In this document: positions 16,960 to 26,356 of the stretch, in pieces | How positions within the stretch are numbered: position 1 is the stretch's first letter | Layout: each line of letters opens with the position of its first letter | NCBI GenBank assembly: GCA_017302835.1 | Contig: JAFLCC010000012.1 | Coordinates: forward strand, 1 to 64,000 | Direction of reading: 5' to 3' | Length of the DNA stretch: 64,000 nucleotides | DNA from: Deltaproteobacteria bacterium | GTDB lineage: Bacteria > Bdellovibrionota > Bdellovibrionia > Bdellovibrionales > Bdellovibrionaceae | Program-made: the position numbers and the translations under genes | Notes under the pieces: model-generated | Told to the model about the DNA's origin: nothing | The model's database searches: none | The model's input: only the letters and a program-made list of their open reading frames with translations

Positions 16960-17932
16960 AAATAAATTAAGAGAACAGAAAAAACCCTATATTGTCCCTT
17001 CCAAATTTGGTATCTATTTTGGTTCTGGGATACTTGTAATCATCTTGCTAGCTTTCACTTATGCCAACCAACTTCTTTATCTTATTGCTTTTTTTTATTC
17101 CAGTTTTTTGTTCATCGTTATGCATCTTACAAATAACAATATGAAACACCTCAAAATAGATTCTTTTTTTATTCCTTCTTTCTTTCGAGATCAGAAAGGG
17201 AAAATTTCTATAACTATAAAAAACGAACATTTAAAATACAATTCAAGATTTGTTTATCTTTCGATTCAACAGTTCAAAATAAAAAAAGAAATTTTACTCA
17301 TTAAGCCTATGGAAACAATTTCACTTTTTATTGATTTTGAGGCGGAACAAAGGGGCCTATTTCCTTACCCTCAAGTGAATTTAGGAACTACTTTTCCCTT
17401 TGGAATATTTTACAGCTGGAAAAGAATAGGTCGAAAATTAAATTATTTTGTTTATCCGTTTCGTGATGGCAATAAAGACTTACCCTACTCCGATTTCAAT
17501 GAATCAAAAGACCCAAGTATAATAAACAAAATTGCTGAATCATCTCTTGAAGGTGATTTTACCATGCATAAAGATTACACTCAACATGATAGCTTTAAAA
17601 GAATTGACTGGAAAGTTTTTGCAAGAAAGAACAAGCTGTATGTCAAAGTTTACGACAAGGAAAGTCGTCAAATTCTTTTCATCAATTTCGAAGAACATCT
17701 GCGTGATCTTGATCCCTCTTCCTTTGAAAAAAAGATCAGTCAACTTACAAAATGGATTTCCATTTCACTGAAAAATAGTATCCCTTGTTTTATTAAATTC
17801 ACACATAAGAATATAGAGCTCTTACAGACTCCTAAAGATTACGAAAATATATTTCAAGTATTGGCCTTAGAAAAACATGATTCCAAAATACATGGTTCTA
17901 GGAGAAAAGAAGCCGCACATGTCTCTCTCTAA
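16907..17932 (+). CDS. DUF58 domain protein, partner of MoxR
   Basis: Membrane-anchored DUF58 protein. Two hydrophobic segments lie at about residues 36-75 (FGIYFGSGILVIILLAF and LLYLIAFFYSSFLFIVM), then a cytoplasmic or periplasmic beta-rich region, then the DUF58 signature around residues 222-245 (KRIDWKVFARKNKLYVKVYD). The start inside moxR, with a 53-bp overlap, implies translational coupling; no better start is seen downstream that keeps the membrane segments. Operon order moxR-DUF58-transglutaminase is conserved in many bacteria and linked to envelope functions. Confidence 0.88.
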   Translation: MVKKWFQKLSVKLKSRFENKLREQKKPYIVPSKFGIYFGSGILVIILLAFTYANQLLYLIAFFYSSFLFIVMHLTNNNMKHLKIDSFFIPSFFRDQKGKISITIKNEHLKYNSRFVYLSIQQFKIKKEILLIKPMETISLFIDFEAEQRGLFPYPQVNLGTTFPFGIFYSWKRIGRKLNYFVYPFRDGNKDLPYSDFNESKDPSIINKIAESSLEGDFTMHKDYTQHDSFKRIDWKVFARKNKLYVKVYDKESRQILFINFEEHLRDLDPSSFEKKISQLTKWISISLKNSIPCFIKFTHKNIELLQTPKDYENIFQVLALEKHDSKIHGSRRKEAAHVSL

Positions 17933-19961
17933 AATTGTCGACTCTTACTCATGGCTTACCTTTTCTATCGCGCTGAGTTCTTTAGCCTTGGTTCCAGATA
18001 TTCCTGTTTGGATCACTGCCGCGTCCGCCTTTTTTTGGTGTTGGAAACTAATGATTTTTTCTTTTAAATTGGCGAGCCCTTCAAAAATAACTACGGGGTT
18101 CTTTTCTTTTCTTTTTTTCGTCTTGATCTATTTAGAATTTAAAACCTATCTGGGAAAAGAATCAGCAACGAGTTATATTGTTATTCTCGCCAGCTTAAAA
18201 CTTCTTGAATTCACTGAAGAAAAAGAAAAAGATTTCATTATCCTTCTGGGATTTTTCTTAACCTCAGCTAAATTTCTTTTTTCCTATGATCTTTTATTTT
18301 TGTTTATTTCCGTACCCATTTATATAATTCTTACTTTAAACCTCTTACCCAGCCGGTGGATCAAGGAAAATAAAATTCTAGCCGTAAAATATCTTTTTAA
18401 AATTTTTCTTCTCGCGGCCCCCTTAAGTTTGTTGTTGTTTTTTTTATTTCCAAGAATTACAAAAACTTTAACATCCATAAACATCAACTCCAAAGAGGGT
18501 GTCTCCGGTTTTTCTGATGCTATCTCTCCGGGTTCCATCTCGGAACTAAGCCTTAGCAATGAAATTGCTTTCAGGCTAGAGATCTATCACAACAAATACT
18601 TCACTAATAAAAATCTATATCTCAAGGGCCTCGTTTTAGAAAAGAACTCCTCATCCATGAACTGGGGAGTCCATAACAAACACTTCCAGCTAACCCCAGC
18701 AACTCCCGTTCTTGAAATGGATTATAAACTGATTTTAGAACCCTCACAGCAAATGAACCTATTTGCTCTCCCAAGCACGAATAGTCTGTTTTCTGAGGCT
18801 CATAAAGTCTATTATGATCATAATAAAATCTACCGTACCGACAGTATGATTGAAAAACGAATTTCTATTCGAGGATCTATTGGTGTCACCAATGATAAAG
18901 TCTCTGAAGAATCCAAGAACCTCAATCTAGAACTCTTGCCCGTCAAAAATGAAATAGAGCCGAGGAAGGATTTCTCTCAAAATCATGAAAAATTCAAAAA
19001 ATTAATAAGCGAGCTTAAATCCAAATCAAATAGCAGCAACGATATCAACTCTCATATTTTAAACTTTTTTAAAAATGGTGGATTTCAATATACTCTTTCT
19101 CCGGGAATCGACAAAAACCTATCCTTAGAAACTTTTTTATTCAAAACCAAAAAAGGGTACTGTGAGCACTTTGCTGCGGCCCATGCTGCCTTGTTAAGAC
19201 ACTCTGGAGTTCCCGCAAGAGTCGTGGTTGGTTACCAAGGTGGTGAGTATAATTCGCTTGGTGAATTTTGGACCATCCGACAAAAAGACGCCCATGCTTG
19301 GGTTGAGTATTTGAACGAATCTTTTTTTTGGGTCTTAACAGACCCCATCGGCATCATCGCACCCAACCGTATCGAGCTCGGCGGGCAACTCTTTTCAAGT
19401 TATATTTCTGATAATTTAACAGTTCAAGAAATTCAAAACAAAATGAATTCAAAGGATTTTATAAATAAAACTCTGATGTGGTTTGAGAATTTAAATTATC
19501 AATGGAATGCTTTTTTAATAGATTTTGACTTTGACAAACAGAAACTGCTTTTAAAAGAACTCAATTTAACAACAGGTTCGGCGATCTTACTTTTATTGTT
19601 TGTCTTGATTGGCTTATCTTTTATCAATAAAATTTTAGGCCGCTCTCCCTTACCAAAGCCCTACTCCTTTTTGTCTTTTAATAAAATTAATGAATGGGCC
19701 GAATCCTATCACTTAGGAAAACGAGATCAGGAGGGCCCTCTAGATTGGAAAGAAAGAATCTTAGAACATTTTAAAACTTCTTCTAACTCTTCTAGTTCTT
19801 CTAAAAAAATCGATCCATCACTTTTTTTTCAGTCTATTGATGAAATCTTCGACCTTTGGATTCAAATTTCTTATGCTTCCGCAGAAACTCCAGCTCATCT
19901 TAAATCCAAATACGTCACGCTTCTTAAAAAAATAAAATTGCTGAAAAAGAGAACACAGTGA
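17919..19961 (+). CDS. TgpA-like membrane transglutaminase
   Basis: Membrane protein with about six N-terminal transmembrane helices (to around residue 190), a large periplasmic transglutaminase-like domain, and one more transmembrane helix near residue 560 followed by a cytoplasmic tail. The catalytic triad is visible: Cys in GYCEHFAAAHAALLRHSGVPAR (Cys415), His in DAHAWVEYL, Asp in VLTDPIG. The domain order matches Pseudomonas TgpA. It overlaps DUF58 by 14 bp if translation starts at 17919; upstream ATGs at 17877 and 17892 are possible. Third gene of the MoxR cluster. Confidence 0.88.
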   Translation: MSLSKIVDSYSWLTFSIALSSLALVPDIPVWITAASAFFWCWKLMIFSFKLASPSKITTGFFSFLFFVLIYLEFKTYLGKESATSYIVILASLKLLEFTEEKEKDFIILLGFFLTSAKFLFSYDLLFLFISVPIYIILTLNLLPSRWIKENKILAVKYLFKIFLLAAPLSLLLFFLFPRITKTLTSININSKEGVSGFSDAISPGSISELSLSNEIAFRLEIYHNKYFTNKNLYLKGLVLEKNSSSMNWGVHNKHFQLTPATPVLEMDYKLILEPSQQMNLFALPSTNSLFSEAHKVYYDHNKIYRTDSMIEKRISIRGSIGVTNDKVSEESKNLNLELLPVKNEIEPRKDFSQNHEKFKKLISELKSKSNSSNDINSHILNFFKNGGFQYTLSPGIDKNLSLETFLFKTKKGYCEHFAAAHAALLRHSGVPARVVVGYQGGEYNSLGEFWTIRQKDAHAWVEYLNESFFWVLTDPIGIIAPNRIELGGQLFSSYISDNLTVQEIQNKMNSKDFINKTLMWFENLNYQWNAFLIDFDFDKQKLLLKELNLTTGSAILLLLFVLIGLSFINKILGRSPLPKPYSFLSFNKINEWAESYHLGKRDQEGPLDWKERILEHFKTSSNSSSSSKKIDPSLFFQSIDEIFDLWIQISYASAETPAHLKSKYVTLLKKIKLLKKRTQ

Positions 19962-19999
19962 GGGGCCATCCAGAAAATGGCTGACCACCAAGTGCATGG

Positions 20000-20242
20000 T
20001 CAAAAAGGTTCATTGCAAGAAAATTCAACTCTGGATTGAAAAGGCCGTCTCGTTTCCAATTCACATTTTTTAAAATAAAATTGTTTCTGCTGAAACTCTC
20101 GCACAGGCATTCCATTATCAATGGAAAATACATCTCCTAAATAGCCGGCAGGATGAGCTTTCGAAACCTCCTTTGGCTCTGTGGAACACCCGCAGGCCAT
20201 CAAACATCCTCCAAAAATTAAAGCATAGAAAAGCAATTTCAT
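20000..20242 (-). CDS. Small lipoprotein of unknown function
   Basis: 80-aa protein with a signal peptide and lipobox LMAC at residues 14-17. The mature part is short, has a further pair of cysteines (FKKCELE and FSCNEPF) that could form a disulfide, and matches no family I know. The start is well supported by AGGAG 5 nt before ATG on the minus strand. It is convergent with the transglutaminase gene and divergent from the large exported protein gene. Confidence 0.7.
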   Translation of the reverse strand: MKLLFYALIFGGCLMACGCSTEPKEVSKAHPAGYLGDVFSIDNGMPVREFQQKQFYFKKCELETRRPFQSRVEFSCNEPF

Positions 20243-20305
20243 AACACTCCTATCAAACCCCTATCACAAAATAGGTTACCAGTTGTCTAAAAATAATACA
20301 GTTAA

Positions 20306-20317
20306 GACTTATAAGTC
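20306..20317. promoter_or_regulatory. 12-bp perfect palindrome in a divergent promoter region
   Basis: GACTTATAAGTC is a perfect palindrome midway between the divergent lipoprotein gene and the 969-aa exported protein gene. Its position fits an operator acting on one or both. No regulator is known for it. Confidence 0.3.
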
Positions 20318-20426
20318 CTTTTAATTACTGAAGGACTTTGGCCTAAAGATTGTAACTCCTCTTCTTTAAGTTGAACCAATCAAGACCAAGGAACTGTTAA
20401 AAACAAATGTAGGGATAGGTATAGGA

Positions 20427-23336
20427 ATGAGAAATATTACTTTAGTGCATATTTTACTCTTATTTACTTTTTTAACATTTCTATTCAATCAAGAACAAGC
20501 TTTTGGACAAGGATATGGACAACAGAGTATTGAAAACTCCAAACCCTATTTGTTTACGGGCCCCTGCTCCTCGCAAGGCGCTTGGACTCAGGATGCCCTA
20601 ACTCAGACAAATCGATTAAGAGAAATTACGATCCAGCTCAGAGATGATCCAAATTGCAAGGCTCTTGGGGAATCTTTGGATCGCTCGTTTGTACAAATCC
20701 AAGGTGACTTAGATAATATGCACAAAGGCCTAAATGGCAACGACGTGAACGCCACTTACTTGAGAAAAGAAATCCAAGCGCTGAGAGAGGCGGACCTTAA
20801 TAATCCTAACTTGCAATCCATTATTTATTCCAATATGCTGACAAAATTATTTAAATTCGCTTTGATTAAATCGGGCACCAATGAATTTAATTCTGCAAAT
20901 CCTTCCCAGTTAACAGATCAACAACGTTCCGAGCTTATTTCAAGCTTTGGTGATAGAATGAATCGAGTTGCCAGTCGTGGATTTGCGATTTTTAATCAAG
21001 TGATCGATTCCTTGCCGGCAAATCAAGCTTGTCTTATGAAATCAAACGCTACAGGACAACTCCTTTCTGCCTCGGTGAGCATGCTTGGAGCCTTGGCCTC
21101 TTCGGGCGAAGATGCCCTTGGAAATCAAACAGCGACTTCCATTGCCAAACTTTCTTCGGTGATGAGGAGTTTAGATTTTGCTGGAGTTCTTAAAAAGCTC
21201 AATCAACAAGAGTTTATGGCTTCTATTCAATGCATTATGGAAACCACTTCGGATTCTTTTTGCTCGGCCAGAGACAGTCGAATTCTCTATACACAAATGA
21301 AAGAGCAACAAGGAATAAGAAAAGCAACTATTCAAGAACAAAAAAACTCACCCGTTCCGTCGCAAATAAAGTTTGAAAATCCTCTCTATGGCTTTTACGT
21401 TCTCACCCATTTCTCACCCCTTATTACGGATTGGCTCTTTCGAATCCAGATTGGTTCTAATCCAAAAGTCCAAGAGGATGGAGAGTACAAGATTAGAATC
21501 CTGCGAGACATGCAAGGTTTTCTTGAAACGACTGTAAGAATTCAGAGTGCCATCACAACCGCAATAGATGTTATCAAAGGCATTCCCGAATTAGAACCAA
21601 AAAAAACCTACGCTTTGGATCTTATTTTTAATATCACCGCGCTGTTATTGCCAGACAATGGGCCGATGGGCGGTGGCAATCGTGAAAATTTCTTTAGAAA
21701 GGCAGGCTCTCCAGTAGAAATCCCTTTTAGACTTATTGGAATGGATGTTCCAGAGCAAGTACGACTAGGTGGTGACATGCAGTCACCCAGAACTTGGTTT
21801 AATAATAATTATAAATCGATACCGCTTTTTAATAGTCCAGACCGTATACCGGATATTATTAATGCTAACTTGTCTGGCCTTATGGATTCGGCGAATTCAT
21901 TTGCAATCAATTATTATAATGAAAGATTTGTCGCTGACCCTATCGGTTTGGTTGGAGAATCCTATGTGGGGATGCCTTACAGCACTTTAAATGCTTTGCA
22001 AAATATAGATAAATACTTAGAAATTTTATCCAACAAATTAATGAATCAGCAGAATATCGAAAAATCTCTTCTTGGAATGATTGACGACACCAGGATGAGA
22101 TTAGGAAAGATATTTTATCGCTATAACGACTTAACTGATTTTGTAGAACAAAATAAAAATATCAGCGAAACCAATTTTACTCCAGAGATAGAACAAGCTT
22201 ATAAAATAACGTTTTTAAAAAAGAATGTTGATTTAATATCAGAAATTTATACCCAATTTAATATTCTTCAAGCTAAGTCAGGATTGTTAGCAAAACGATT
22301 GATAACACTGGTTCAATGGGATTTTCAAAATTATCTAAAAAATTCAATTAATGAAAGCACCGAAGCCAAAGATTTACTCTATAAAGAAATTGCCTATGCT
22401 TCAGGGAAAATGCTTTATGATCGATTACAACAAATGGCTGGCAGCAATCCCACCTTATTTAATCTGGATTTAGATAGCGCCCTAAGAATTTACAAAGAAA
22501 ATCTAGCGGCCCAGGAAATGCTTTTGTCTGGCTCCTTTATTAGCATCCTAGCTCAATTGAAACTTTCCGCCAACAAACCCTATTTTGATTCAAGAACAGT
22601 GACTCTGGATTCAGTGAAACGAGCCTGGAAAGATGGTTGGAAAAAGACCTACAATGATGATCGAGGCGCTGTAACCAGGTTCCTGAGCGGATTTTGGAAC
22701 TCACTAAAACTTCTTCCAAATCCACTGACGACAGAGCATGATTACAAGTACCCAGTTAATTTTAGCACGTTTCTGGGAATGAAAGATGATACGATTTACT
22801 CCGTTGATGATGAGTTTCATTCCGCTCGGAATTTATTCAATCGTATGTGTGTTCAAGGACTCACTTTTGTTAGTAGAGAGAATATGAGATCCGTGTATAA
22901 TTTATGCAAGAATGTCATTCTTAGGTCCCCCTTCGACATCAATGAAGTTCCAGGGGAGTTAAAGGGTTCCTACAATGATTACCTGTCTATCAATTTTGCA
23001 AAAAAATTATCTGAAGGCTACAAGGAGGATTACCGATTGAATCAGTCCAACAGAATCTGTGCTTTTCGGGACTATAATCGAAGAAATTTAGTTGTGAATC
23101 TAACAGTGAATCTAAATGCCGCCTCACGCCCAGAAAACAATTACTCAGCCAATGCCTCTGTCGACTATTCTAAATTCAAACCTGATCCTAAATTAGCTCC
23201 GGCAAATCCTCCAACTGGGGAAAAGCCTATTTATGCAGAAACAGTCTCTGGTCAAACACCAGATTCAAGGTCAGAAGCTCGAACTTCTGGTCAAACCGAA
23301 GGTAAGAAAGCAGAGGCAATTCCTGCAGAAGAATAA
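20427..23336 (+). CDS. Large exported protein of unknown function
   Basis: 969 aa with a clear signal peptide (residues 1-27, ending AFG). No family recognised. The body is mostly alpha-helical, with long amphipathic stretches (for example residues 540-640) and few cysteines; the last 70 residues are Pro/Ser/Glu-rich and disordered. No membrane helices after the signal. This is a typical predator-lineage exported protein of the kind that has no close homologues outside the group. It stands alone, 67 bp before the glycosyltransferase gene in the same direction, which gives weak evidence for a shared transcript. Confidence 0.8.
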   Translation: MRNITLVHILLLFTFLTFLFNQEQAFGQGYGQQSIENSKPYLFTGPCSSQGAWTQDALTQTNRLREITIQLRDDPNCKALGESLDRSFVQIQGDLDNMHKGLNGNDVNATYLRKEIQALREADLNNPNLQSIIYSNMLTKLFKFALIKSGTNEFNSANPSQLTDQQRSELISSFGDRMNRVASRGFAIFNQVIDSLPANQACLMKSNATGQLLSASVSMLGALASSGEDALGNQTATSIAKLSSVMRSLDFAGVLKKLNQQEFMASIQCIMETTSDSFCSARDSRILYTQMKEQQGIRKATIQEQKNSPVPSQIKFENPLYGFYVLTHFSPLITDWLFRIQIGSNPKVQEDGEYKIRILRDMQGFLETTVRIQSAITTAIDVIKGIPELEPKKTYALDLIFNITALLLPDNGPMGGGNRENFFRKAGSPVEIPFRLIGMDVPEQVRLGGDMQSPRTWFNNNYKSIPLFNSPDRIPDIINANLSGLMDSANSFAINYYNERFVADPIGLVGESYVGMPYSTLNALQNIDKYLEILSNKLMNQQNIEKSLLGMIDDTRMRLGKIFYRYNDLTDFVEQNKNISETNFTPEIEQAYKITFLKKNVDLISEIYTQFNILQAKSGLLAKRLITLVQWDFQNYLKNSINESTEAKDLLYKEIAYASGKMLYDRLQQMAGSNPTLFNLDLDSALRIYKENLAAQEMLLSGSFISILAQLKLSANKPYFDSRTVTLDSVKRAWKDGWKKTYNDDRGAVTRFLSGFWNSLKLLPNPLTTEHDYKYPVNFSTFLGMKDDTIYSVDDEFHSARNLFNRMCVQGLTFVSRENMRSVYNLCKNVILRSPFDINEVPGELKGSYNDYLSINFAKKLSEGYKEDYRLNQSNRICAFRDYNRRNLVVNLTVNLNAASRPENNYSANASVDYSKFKPDPKLAPANPPTGEKPIYAETVSGQTPDSRSEARTSGQTEGKKAEAIPAEE

Positions 23337-23403
23337 TCAAACTGATGATACAGTTCATAACAAAGTAGACAGTAGGAATTTATTTTGTTAGCTTCCTTGG
23401 CAA

Positions 23404-24969
23404 ATGTTTAGTTACTCTGTTTTATTTTGTATTATATTTATTTTTAGAATTATTTTCGCTCTCAACGTCAATCTTATTGATGATGAGGCTTATCATTGGT
23501 CATGGTCTAAAAATCAAATGCTTTCCTACTACGACCACCCTGGAATGATCTCTTGGCTCAACTGGTTATCTACTTCACTTTTGGGCGATACGATATTTGC
23601 GATACGACTTCCCTCTTTTATCTTTTACTCCTTGAGTTTAGTCATGCTTTGGAAATTGGCTAAGGAATTATTCGACGAGAAAGTCGCTTTTTTTGTTTGT
23701 ATGCTGATGCTTTGGACTCCCTTCTGGGGATTTGGTGGCTATGTCAATTCACCCGAACCTGTTTTTATTTTTTTCTGGCTTTTAGGGGCCTGGGTTTTTT
23801 GGCAATCCATCCGACCCGATGAAAAAAAATGGTCCTTAAAAAAAACTTGGATTCTTCTGGGGTTGATCATGGGTTTGGGACTGAATTCTAAATTTATTAT
23901 GGCCATGTTGGCCTTTGGATTTGGAGCCTTCCTATTGTTTTCTAAGAACCATAGAAAGCATTTGCTTTCAAAATGGCCATGGCTGGGATTTTTACTTGCA
24001 ACGCTTATTTGTATTCCCATCTTTCTTTGGAATATCGAGTTCGACTGGCCAGGCTTTAAATATCAATTTCACGGAAGACATACCGGAGAGGCCCTTTCCT
24101 TGGCTCGGTGGCTCACTTGGTTTTCTACTCAATTTTTATTTTACACTCCACCTGTTTACCTACTGATGTTGGTTTCCCTCATTTATTCATTTTTTCATTT
24201 AAAAGATCTACGTATTCGTTTTTTATTTTTTCTAGCTCTTCCTAGTTACCTGGTGTTCTACACGCAGCCACTCTTTGCTGATTACAAACCCCATTGGTCT
24301 GGCCCTGCCTCCTTTTTTGTCTGCATTCTCGCGGCTCATCTTTATTATACTGGCTGGCTTTATACTGGTTGGCGCAGGAGTTTCAGTAAGTATAAATCCA
24401 GCGAGTTTAAAAAAGATAAATGGATTCTCAAACCTGTAAATAAAAAATGGAAACTCAGCTTTTTGGTGTTTCTAATTCCCTTAAATTTATTTATTTATAC
24501 TCCATTTGTTTACCCTATTTATCCCAAAATTTATAGAGCTCTGACGACCTCGCCGTGGAATCCACGCCATGATCTATCCAATGAGTTTTTTGGATGGGAA
24601 GAAGCTGGTCAATATTTTTTAAAACGTCAGAGAGAGCTCCATTCAGAAACAGGAGCCAAACCTTTTCTTTCTGCTATCAGATACGAAACAACGGCCCAAA
24701 GTATTTGGGGAACAAAGGAAAATGTTCTGATGCTTAATAAATTTGTCAGTCATTATACCGTGACTCAAAATAAATGGCACTTGCTTGAAAAATACACGGG
24801 ATCAAGCACTCTGATTCTTACGACTGATAAGTACCCAGATAATCCCATGGAGTTTGCTAAATTTGACTCTTGCACTTCTGAAGAATTTAAATTTTACCGA
24901 GTCGATGAGCACTCTCGAACTTTTTATTTTTGGTTTTGCAAAAATTTTCAAGGAATTAAATATAATTAG
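23404..24969 (+). CDS. GT39/ArnT-like membrane glycosyltransferase
   Basis: Integral membrane glycosyltransferase with 10-12 predicted helices. The first periplasmic loop carries LIDDEAYHWSWS near residues 22-33, the acidic catalytic motif of GT-C enzymes of the ArnT/PMT type, followed by LSYYDHPGMISW, which is typical of the family. The C-terminal third is a periplasmic domain. Such enzymes move a sugar from a polyprenyl-phosphate donor to lipid A, protein or another envelope glycan; the acceptor here is not known. A strong hairpin overlaps its stop codon. Confidence 0.87.
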   Translation: MFSYSVLFCIIFIFRIIFALNVNLIDDEAYHWSWSKNQMLSYYDHPGMISWLNWLSTSLLGDTIFAIRLPSFIFYSLSLVMLWKLAKELFDEKVAFFVCMLMLWTPFWGFGGYVNSPEPVFIFFWLLGAWVFWQSIRPDEKKWSLKKTWILLGLIMGLGLNSKFIMAMLAFGFGAFLLFSKNHRKHLLSKWPWLGFLLATLICIPIFLWNIEFDWPGFKYQFHGRHTGEALSLARWLTWFSTQFLFYTPPVYLLMLVSLIYSFFHLKDLRIRFLFFLALPSYLVFYTQPLFADYKPHWSGPASFFVCILAAHLYYTGWLYTGWRRSFSKYKSSEFKKDKWILKPVNKKWKLSFLVFLIPLNLFIYTPFVYPIYPKIYRALTTSPWNPRHDLSNEFFGWEEAGQYFLKRQRELHSETGAKPFLSAIRYETTAQSIWGTKENVLMLNKFVSHYTVTQNKWHLLEKYTGSSTLILTTDKYPDNPMEFAKFDSCTSEEFKFYRVDEHSRTFYFWFCKNFQGIKYN

Positions 24970-24986
24970 GGCCCTAAAGGCCCTAA
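24966..24986. terminator. Perfect 8-bp hairpin between convergent genes
   Basis: TTAGGGCC (24966-24973) pairs exactly with GGCCCTAA (24979-24986) around a 5-nt loop; the stem includes the glycosyltransferase stop codon. A T7 run follows at about 25001. It separates the glycosyltransferase from the convergent barrel gene and is a good candidate for a terminator. Confidence 0.6.
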
Positions 24987-25006
24987 GACTCGCCTTTGGA
25001 CTTTTT

Positions 25007-26356
25007 TTAGAGCGAGAACTTTGCGCCTATAAAAAAAGTGGCATTTTCAGAAAGCCGAAATTCACTATTTCTTTTTCCATCCGTAGCCGAAAGCTCGACA
25101 TAATAATTAAAAAAGTTATTCAACGGAGATTCCCAATTCAATTCGAAGGTTCCTGAGTTATCCAAAAAACTTTTTAAATATCGCAAAAATAAAGTTGCTT
25201 GTTTTTGCGACCCTAAATCTGGTAACCGGTAACTCAAGTAAAGATAATTTTGGGTATACAATTCCAATCCGGGCCTTAAGGCCAAAGAAAGATTATTCAG
25301 GTAGAACACTTGAGTTGGCCCCAATGATTTTCCTAAATTTTCTATTTCATTTTGATCATATCCAGCGGTATTCATTAAGTACTCAACGCGAAGGTCTCCC
25401 CTGGATTCCACACGAAATCCAATCACAGCTAAATGTTGGGCTTCTTTTCTTTTCAGTGGATTTTCTTGCAAACTAAATTGTCCAGGAATAATTTCTTTGG
25501 GGTAATAGGCAATGGACCCATCGCTTTGTTTAAAATCGGCATAGAATGAATACGCATCCTTGTAAAAGAAATTAAAGTACCCTCCCCAAAAATTCCTATT
25601 TCTTTCTTCAATCCCATAGGTGAGACCAAAATAAGTATTGGAGTCATTTTTACGCCGAGACTCCCATTTAATTAAAGTTTTCTTTTCAAAATTTTGATTG
25701 GCAATCCAGTAGGGTTCTCTGTTGCTTTCAGGTTCATGTATCAGAATCAAACTATGATTTCCAAAAAGAGTTAAGTTGGATCTTACTAGGACTTTACCCT
25801 TCGCACGATAGAACACTGATTTCTGATCATTTTCAAAATGAAAAAGAATATTGGAAGGACTTAACGACTCTGCAGGCCCCCATTGGAAGTTTTGAAGTCC
25901 CATTGTGAAAGCTAAAAAAGAGCTCGCATCATAATCTAAAAAGGCTTCGTTAACATCCCATTTTCCCTCACTCTTATTTATTTTTTTATCTGAAGTTTGG
26001 TAATAAACTTCTGAACTGGTGCCTAGAAATCTTGGTCTGAGAACAAATCTAAAATCATTTTTATAATTAAGTTTTAAATCTCCACGAATATCTGTTCTTG
26101 CCAGACCCCTTGGGGTGCTAAAAACTTGATTGTCTGGATTGACATCAGATTCGGCAACTTCACGAAGTAACAAGCCATTGATCCATTCCAGGGCCCAGCG
26201 AGAACTCCAGGGACTCCTCATTTCAGAGGGAGGTTTTTTAGGAAATCCTTTTTTAGGTGCTCCGACAGAGATTGTATGACTAAAACAAAAAACTAAAAAA
26301 ATGACGAGGTATTTGAAAAATCTTAATCGAGGCCATTTCAAACATGCTCTATGCAT
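25007..26356 (-). CDS. Predicted outer-membrane beta-barrel protein, last gene of an ABC operon
   Basis: 449 aa with an N-terminal signal sequence (hydrophobic residues about 13-32, then GAPKK). The rest alternates polar and aromatic residues in short strands with Asn/Asp-rich turns and ends ATFFIGAKFSL, the look of a 14-18-strand barrel. No specific porin family was recognised; Wzi-like or alginate-porin-like folds are possibilities. It starts 8 bp inside the end of the upstream permease gene, so it belongs to the ABC/LolA-like operon. This suggests the barrel is the outer-membrane component of that system. Confidence 0.75.
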   Translation of the reverse strand: MHRACLKWPRLRFFKYLVIFLVFCFSHTISVGAPKKGFPKKPPSEMRSPWSSRWALEWINGLLLREVAESDVNPDNQVFSTPRGLARTDIRGDLKLNYKNDFRFVLRPRFLGTSSEVYYQTSDKKINKSEGKWDVNEAFLDYDASSFLAFTMGLQNFQWGPAESLSPSNILFHFENDQKSVFYRAKGKVLVRSNLTLFGNHSLILIHEPESNREPYWIANQNFEKKTLIKWESRRKNDSNTYFGLTYGIEERNRNFWGGYFNFFYKDAYSFYADFKQSDGSIAYYPKEIIPGQFSLQENPLKRKEAQHLAVIGFRVESRGDLRVEYLMNTAGYDQNEIENLGKSLGPTQVFYLNNLSLALRPGLELYTQNYLYLSYRLPDLGSQKQATLFLRYLKSFLDNSGTFELNWESPLNNFFNYYVELSATDGKRNSEFRLSENATFFIGAKFSL

